A stretch of DNA of 64,000 nucleotides from Pseudorhodobacter wandonensis (GTDB lineage Bacteria > Pseudomonadota > Alphaproteobacteria > Rhodobacterales > Rhodobacteraceae): NCBI RefSeq assembly GCF_001202035.1, contig NZ_LGHT01000027.1, forward strand, positions 1-64,000, read 5' to 3'. Under the pieces are notes generated by a model. It did no database searches and had not been told where the DNA came from. It saw only the letters and a program-made list of their open reading frames with translations. Positions 57,535 through 64,000 of the stretch are shown here, piece after piece. The translations under genes and the position numbers were made by a program. Each line of letters starts with the position of its first letter. Position 1 is the stretch's first letter.

Positions 57535-58773
57535 TCAAAGGTCCAACGCGCGGTCGCCGGCCGCATCTTTGATCCGCGTCGGCAGGCCCAGACGGGCCAA
57601 CAAAGCCAGAAACGGCTTTGGGTCCATATCTTCAACATTGGCCATATGGCCCACATCCCAAACACCATCTGCGATCAGCATCGCAGCGGCCACAGGCGGC
57701 ACGCCGGCAGTATAGGAAATGCCTTGGCTTCCCACCTCGTTATAGGCGTCCTTGTGGTCGGCGACGTTGTATATAAACACCTCAACCGGTTGGCCGTCTT
57801 TGGTGCCTTTGACAAAATCACCAATGCAGGTTTTGCCGGTGTAATTCGGCGCAAGGCTGCTTGGGTCGGGCAGCACAGCTTTGACCAGTTTCAGCGGCAC
57901 AACCTCTAGCCCCTCGGCAGTGGTGACAGGTTGTTCCGAAAGCAGGCCAAGGTTTTTCAGCACAGTGAAAACATTGATGTAATGGTCGCCAAACCCCATC
58001 CAGAACCGCACATCGGCATGGGGGTAGCGGTTGGCCAGCGAATGCACCTCATCATGGCCGGACATATAGGATTTCTGCTTGCCGACGACAGGCAGGTCAT
58101 CCTCGCGCCCCACCTCGAACATCGCGTTTTCCTGCCACGCGCCGCTTTGCCAGCTATAAACCGTGCCGGTAAATTCGCGGAAGTTGATCTCGGGGTCAAA
58201 GTTGGTGCTGAAATACTTGCCATGATCGCCCGCGTTGATATCGACGATATCAATGCTGGTCACCTCATCCATGCACGCATCCACGGCATAACGCGCAAAG
58301 GCGTTTACCACGCCCGGATCAAACCCGGCGCCCAAAATCGCGGTTACACCGGCGGCTTTGCAGGCGTCACGCTTTTTCCATTCATAATTGCCATACCAAG
58401 GCGGCGTTTCGCAAATCTTGCCCGGATCCTCATGGATGGCCGTGTCGATATAGGCGGCACCTGTGGCGATACAGGCATCCATCACCGTCATGTTGACGAA
58501 GGGCGACCCAACATTGATGACAATCTGCGTGCCGGTCTGTGCGATCAGCGTTCTTACCGCATCCACATCCATCGCGTCCAACGTATAGGTGTGAAACGCG
58601 CCCGGCACCTTCATAGCGGCTTTGGCGCGAACGGATTCTACAATCTCGTCGCATTTGGCAACGGTTCGGCTGGCAATATGCAAATCACCTAAAACATCGT
58701 TATTCTGCGCGCATTTATGCGCCACAACCTGCGCCACACCGCCCGCGCCGATGATCAAAACATTGCGTTTCAT
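57535..58773 (-). CDS. Carboxy(nor)spermidine dehydrogenase (saccharopine dehydrogenase family)
   Basis: 412 aa. N-terminal Rossmann motif LIIGAGGVAQVVAHKCAQ, NVGSPFVNMTVMDACIATGA, GAGFDPGVVNAFARYAV. Such enzymes condense aspartate semialdehyde with putrescine or diaminopropane to carboxyspermidine or carboxynorspermidine. The next gene encodes the decarboxylase; the gap of 12 bases makes an operon. Symbol lys1 is sometimes used for this family, though lysine metabolism is unlikely here. Terminator downstream at 57462-57500. Confidence 0.9.
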   Translation of the reverse strand: MKRNVLIIGAGGVAQVVAHKCAQNNDVLGDLHIASRTVAKCDEIVESVRAKAAMKVPGAFHTYTLDAMDVDAVRTLIAQTGTQIVINVGSPFVNMTVMDACIATGAAYIDTAIHEDPGKICETPPWYGNYEWKKRDACKAAGVTAILGAGFDPGVVNAFARYAVDACMDEVTSIDIVDINAGDHGKYFSTNFDPEINFREFTGTVYSWQSGAWQENAMFEVGREDDLPVVGKQKSYMSGHDEVHSLANRYPHADVRFWMGFGDHYINVFTVLKNLGLLSEQPVTTAEGLEVVPLKLVKAVLPDPSSLAPNYTGKTCIGDFVKGTKDGQPVEVFIYNVADHKDAYNEVGSQGISYTAGVPPVAAAMLIADGVWDVGHMANVEDMDPKPFLALLARLGLPTRIKDAAGDRALDL

Positions 58774-58785
58774 AGCCCGCCTCCT

Positions 58786-59880
58786 TCAGCCCAAATTGCC
58801 TTCAAAATCGCCATAGGTAAATGTGCGTGCGACGGTCAGCGTTCCGTCCAACTCGCGCAGCACAATCGACGGCATCTTCACGCCGTTAAACCAGTTCTTT
58901 TTAACCATTGTGTAACCGGCCGCATCGGCAAGGCTAAGCCGGTCGCCAATTTGCAACGGCGCGGCGAAACTGAATTCGCCAAACACATCCCCCGCAAGGC
59001 AGGACTTGCCGCAAACCATGAACGGGTGGTCGCCCGACACATCCATCTTAGCGGTTTCGCGGTAGATCAGCAAATCGAGCATATGCGCCTCGACCGAAGC
59101 ATCGACGATGGCCAAATCCTTGCCGTTGTTCAGAATGTCCAACACCGTCACCTCCAGGCTTGCCGTGTTGGTGATCGCGGCCTCGCCCGGTTCAAGGTAA
59201 ACCTGCACACCAAAGCGATCGGCAAAGGCCCGCAACCGTGCGGCCAACGCCTCAATCGGATAGCCCTCACCAGTAAAGTGAATACCGCCGCCAAGGCTGA
59301 CCCAATCCAACTGTTCCAGAAAGGCGCCAAATTCGGATTCGATGCGCGAAAGCTGCTGGTCGAACAGATCGAAATCGCCGTTCTCGCAATTATAATGAAT
59401 CATCACGCCTGAAATCTGGTCAACCACGGCATTCAGCTTGGCCAGATCCCATTCGCCCAATCGGCTGAACGGGCGGGCTGGATCAGCCAGATCGAAATGC
59501 GACGTCGAAAACTGCGGGTTCAACCGCAACCCCCGCGCAATGCCCGTGGTTTTATCGGCAAAGCGCGTAAGCTGGCTGATCGAATTGAAGATGATCTTGT
59601 CAGCATAGCCAACGGCCTCACCCACCTCATCATCGGCCCAGGCAACCGAATAGGCATGGGTTTCCTTGCCGAATTTCTGGCGCCCCAAGCGCAGCTCATA
59701 AAGGCTGCTGGATGTGGTGCCATCCATATGATCGCGCATGGCGTCAAACGCGGGCCAAGTGGCAAAACACTTTAAAGCCAGCAAGCATTTCGCACCCGAA
59801 AGATCGCGCAAACGGTCGATCTTGGCCATGTTTGCGGCAAGTTTGGTTTTGTCGATAAGGTAGTACGGCGTCGGTATCAT
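58786..59880 (-). CDS. nspC: Carboxy(nor)spermidine decarboxylase
   Basis: 364 aa PLP enzyme, fold III. Start MIPTPYYLIDKTKL; PLP Lys in LLALKCFATW; SLGGGIHFTGEGYP phosphate-binding loop; EPGEA; C-terminal Cys-containing VCGKSCLAGDVFGEF and the Tyr region AAGYTMVKKNWFNG typical of NspC. Produces spermidine or norspermidine. Together with the dehydrogenase it forms the AdoMet-independent polyamine route common in Roseobacters. Confidence 0.93.
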   Translation of the reverse strand: MIPTPYYLIDKTKLAANMAKIDRLRDLSGAKCLLALKCFATWPAFDAMRDHMDGTTSSSLYELRLGRQKFGKETHAYSVAWADDEVGEAVGYADKIIFNSISQLTRFADKTTGIARGLRLNPQFSTSHFDLADPARPFSRLGEWDLAKLNAVVDQISGVMIHYNCENGDFDLFDQQLSRIESEFGAFLEQLDWVSLGGGIHFTGEGYPIEALAARLRAFADRFGVQVYLEPGEAAITNTASLEVTVLDILNNGKDLAIVDASVEAHMLDLLIYRETAKMDVSGDHPFMVCGKSCLAGDVFGEFSFAAPLQIGDRLSLADAAGYTMVKKNWFNGVKMPSIVLRELDGTLTVARTFTYGDFEGNLG

Positions 59881-60100
59881 GGCATCCCCCAAGCATCGGT
59901 CACCCCGATAATGGCAAGGGGGGGGTGATAGGGCAGTCAAGCCTTTGATGCAAGCCATAGGCGCAGCAATTTGACGCCAAGAAAGGCTGCGAAAGGGGGC
60001 CGCTCCCGCCATTCGTTGACGCTGGCGCGTCGCCTCAAGGTTGGGCCGGGCCGCCTGCGTGCCGCAGTCGGCGTTCCGATAATGGGAAAAGGCCTTGGCC

Positions 60101-60135
60101 AAAAGAAAAAGGCCGGGGCCATTGTGACCCCGACC
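60101..60135 (-). terminator. Intrinsic terminator of the lysR gene
   Basis: On the minus strand GGTCGGGGTC/GGCCCCGGCC forms a 10-bp stem with two wobbles, loop ACAAT, then TTTTTCTTTT. Starts 22 bases after the stop at 60157. Confidence 0.88.
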
Positions 60136-60156
60136 CAAACAGATTTCGCAAAAGGC

Positions 60157-61062
60157 TTACCAGATATCCGGCCCCTTATCGGCATAGCGGCGCGCCAGAA
60201 AGTCGATAAAGGCGCGCACCTTGGGCTGGGTAAAGCGACCCGGCGGATAGACGGCATACACGCCCAGCGTTTCAACCGGCAGGCCGGGAATAGCCTCTTC
60301 GACCTGACCATTTTTCAGCGCATCAGCATAAAGGAACGATGGCAAATACGCGATGCCAAGGCCCGAGATTGCCGCGTTCAGCAAGGATTGCCCGTCATTC
60401 ACTGTCAGCCAGCCGGCCGTACGCACCTGACGTTTCTCACCCGTTGGTGACGGAATTTTCCACATGTTGCCATTGGCCTGGTTTGAATAATGCAACAGCT
60501 TGTGTTCGTTCAGGTCGTCGATTTTCATAGGCCGACCGTATTTCTGGAAATAGTTGGGCGAGGCGACCATCCGCTTGGTGGTTTCTGTCAGCTTGCGGGC
60601 GCGCAGGCTGCTGTCTTCCAGATCCCCGATGCGAACCGCCATGTCAAAGCCTTCGGAGATCAGCTCGACATAACGGTTGTTCAGCACCATGTTGACCGTA
60701 ATATCGGGATATTCGAGCAGAAAATCCCCCAAAATTGGTGACAACAGGTTCACGCCAAAATCGGTCGCCACGGAAATCCGCAGCAGACCCGAAGGCGCTG
60801 ATTGCATCGAGGTTACCAGCGCATCTGCCTCGCCCGCATCATTCAGCACACGACGCGCACGGTCGTAATAGGCAAGCCCAATTTCGGTCGGACTAACGCG
60901 GCGCGTGGTGCGATTCAGCAGCCGCGCACCCAGCCGGGCCTCAAGAGCAGAGACATGCTTCGAAACGGCAGATTTCGAAATCCCCATCTTTTTGGCCGCA
61001 TCCGTAAAGCCCCCTTGATCCACCACGGTGGCAAAGGCTTCCATTTCGGTTAGTCGATCCAT
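60157..61062 (-). CDS. LysR-family transcriptional regulator
   Basis: 301 aa from ATG 61062. Winged HTH: FATVVDQGGFTDAAKKMGIS followed by KSAVSKHVSALEARLGARLL, then the substrate-binding domain beginning LLRISVATDFGVNLLSP. C-terminal RFTQPKVRAFIDFLARRYA is typical of the CrgA/DmlR-like subgroup. No divergent target gene is obvious; the divergent neighbour is a small EF-hand protein 349 bases away. Confidence 0.9.
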   Translation of the reverse strand: MDRLTEMEAFATVVDQGGFTDAAKKMGISKSAVSKHVSALEARLGARLLNRTTRRVSPTEIGLAYYDRARRVLNDAGEADALVTSMQSAPSGLLRISVATDFGVNLLSPILGDFLLEYPDITVNMVLNNRYVELISEGFDMAVRIGDLEDSSLRARKLTETTKRMVASPNYFQKYGRPMKIDDLNEHKLLHYSNQANGNMWKIPSPTGEKRQVRTAGWLTVNDGQSLLNAAISGLGIAYLPSFLYADALKNGQVEEAIPGLPVETLGVYAVYPPGRFTQPKVRAFIDFLARRYADKGPDIW

Positions 61063-61411
61063 TGTTTTCCCCATACGATAAGTGCAGGTCGATAGCCCGT
61101 TTTGTTCCCAGAATCGGGCAAGATAGGGGCGCTGGCGCGACCAGTCCGAGGTAATTGCAAGGATCGTTGAGGGCAGGGAAACAAACACCCCTCGGCAGAA
61201 AGGCGCAGATTCCACCCTTTCGGGGCGGCGGAAAAAGGCCCCAAATCGGGTGTTTGGCGGAAAGATGTTCCGCAATTCCTGCCCGTTCGGCGGCAATCTG
61301 TCGGGATAATCCGCCTATCAACAGTGGTTGTGGAATGGCGTTCCGAACCGGCCTAACCATTGGGATACGCGGCGACATGATGCCGCTGCGTTAAACCGGA
61401 AAGGAAACGAC
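61063..61411. other. Intergenic region, lysR to EF-hand gene
   Basis: About 349 bases. It should carry both divergent promoters. AAAGGAAACGAC before 61412 is a ribosome site. I did not find a convincing LysR box, hairpin or RNA gene. Confidence 0.45.
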
Positions 61412-61648
61412 ATGACCCGTATGATGATTGCTTTTGGCTTTGCCGCTGGTCTTGTAACCATGTCCGCCATCGCCCAAGAGGCCCCGCAAGATGTGGATGG
61501 CAACGGCACCTGGTCGATGGACGAGATGAAGGCCGTTTATCCGAACCTGAGCGAAGAAACCTTTGCAGCGATGGATACCTCGGCCGATGGCCAGATTGAC
61601 GCCGCAGAATATGAGGCCGCGATGGGGGCCAATTTGTTGACGCAGTAA
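61412..61648 (+). CDS. Small secreted EF-hand protein
   Basis: 78 aa. Signal peptide MTRMMIAFGFAAGLVTMSAIA; two EF-hand loops, DVDGNGTWSMDE and DTSADGQIDAAE, with the Asp/Glu ligands in place. Such small periplasmic calcium binders are common in Rhodobacteraceae; partner unknown. Confidence 0.85.
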   Translation: MTRMMIAFGFAAGLVTMSAIAQEAPQDVDGNGTWSMDEMKAVYPNLSEETFAAMDTSADGQIDAAEYEAAMGANLLTQ

Positions 61649-61677
61649 CCCTGCACACATGCTTCCCTGCCCCCCGG

Positions 61678-61712
61678 GTGCAGGCTTTGCAGCATCCTTG
61701 CAAAGCCTGCAC
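61678..61712. terminator. Long perfect hairpin between convergent genes
   Basis: 14-bp perfect inverted repeat GTGCAGGCTTTGCA / TGCAAAGCCTGCAC with a 7-base loop, between the EF-hand and flavin oxidoreductase genes. T-runs are short (TTTGGCGTTTT downstream on plus), so it is probably a shared terminator. Confidence 0.75.
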
Positions 61713-61743
61713 TCCGTTTGGCGTTTTGGCCTGAAAGCCCGCG

Positions 61744-63825
<2,082 letters not shown>

Positions 63826-63856
63826 TCACAGCCTGCACCCCAGCGCTGCTTTCTTT

Positions 63857-63899
63857 TCGGTAAAAATATCCCGGGGGGAATGCGCCATAAGGCGCAGGG
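63857..63899. repeat. Extragenic GATATTTTTACCG motif with hairpin
   Basis: TGCGCC-TTAT-GGCGCA (on minus) is a 6-bp hairpin beside CCGGGATATTTTTACCG. It lies between two minus-strand genes and resembles the Rhodobacteraceae gene-end motif at 45624; perhaps a terminator of the gene entering at 64000. Confidence 0.35.
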
Positions 63900-63919
63900 G
63901 GGCAGCGCCCCCGCATCCG

Positions 63920-64000
63920 TCAGCCCATCGTTTCCAAACAATGCCGCCGAAACGCGCGTTTCAACATATCCAACTCGGCCCGCAGCAAATCCAGCTCGGC
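63920..64000 (-). CDS. 3' end of an unidentified gene (partial)
   Basis: The minus frame entering at base 64000 encodes AELDLLRAELDMLKRAFRRH then CLETMG and stops at 63920-63922. The heptad-like Leu spacing suggests a coiled coil. Only 26 residues are visible, so I cannot name the gene. Confidence 0.4.
   Translation of the reverse strand, partial: AELDLLRAELDMLKRAFRRHCLETMG

Overview
The window reads as chromosome of an alphaproteobacterium, most likely a (marine) member of the Rhodobacteraceae / Roseobacter group. The evidence is the high-GC codon use, a nasTS-nrt-nirBD-nasA cluster of Rhodobacterales type, a tRNA-Arg(CCU) carrying a group I intron, the leuS-lptE-holA block, a Rhodobacter-type porin, and the carboxyspermidine route genes. 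The genus cannot be read from the sequence.

Layout. 1-860: right end of an IS21-family element (istB plus terminal repeats) that has cut off the 5' part of a hydantoinase/oxoprolinase A gene. 860-7324: the remains of that catabolic operon (hyuA', hyuB, SDR dehydrogenase, propionyl-CoA-synthetase-like ligase, amino-acid ABC ATPase). 7559-19140: a complete nitrate assimilation locus, nasT-nasS, an attenuated leader, nrtA-nrtB-fused double ATPase, nirB-nirD-nasA, mostly joined by ATGA-type overlaps. 19233-19529: tRNA-Arg(CCU) interrupted directly after the anticodon by a 220-nt group I intron. 19754-21965: tungstate transporter tupBCA. 21996-26473 (minus): an operon of DUF6505, biotin/lipoate-ligase-like protein, Mrp ATPase, DUF6494 and a poly-[4Fe-4S] protein, divergent from 26829-37249 (plus): DUF3305, DUF3306, TorD-like chaperone, Tat-leader peptide, formate dehydrogenase alpha/beta/gamma, a 42-aa membrane protein and a two-component system. 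37235-46202 (minus): flavoprotein, MscS channel, GAF protein, HPP-CBS protein, holA, lptE, leuS, DUF3576 lipoprotein. 46697-52943: porin, truncated porin-like gene, YggS, L,D-transpeptidase, ribA, CenR-like regulator, exonuclease III, CreA. 53084-56287: a fused, apparently cytoplasmic reductive-dehalogenase-like protein with its own reductase. 56304-64000: YHYH protein, carboxyspermidine dehydrogenase/decarboxylase pair, LysR regulator, EF-hand protein and a large flavin oxidoreductase.

How the parts fit: nitrate enters through NrtABC, is reduced by NasA (molybdenum) and NirBD (siroheme) to ammonium, and the operon is probably controlled by NasS/NasT through a terminator in the nrtA leader that I can draw. 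Tungstate import (TupBCA) sits beside a Cys-type periplasmic formate dehydrogenase that plausibly uses tungsten. A near-identical palindrome (GGACA-TTT-TGTCC) lies upstream of both tup and the fdh divergent promoter, suggesting common control. The least-described parts are the fdh-linked DUF/Mrp/polyferredoxin operon and the self-sufficient reductive dehalogenase homologue.
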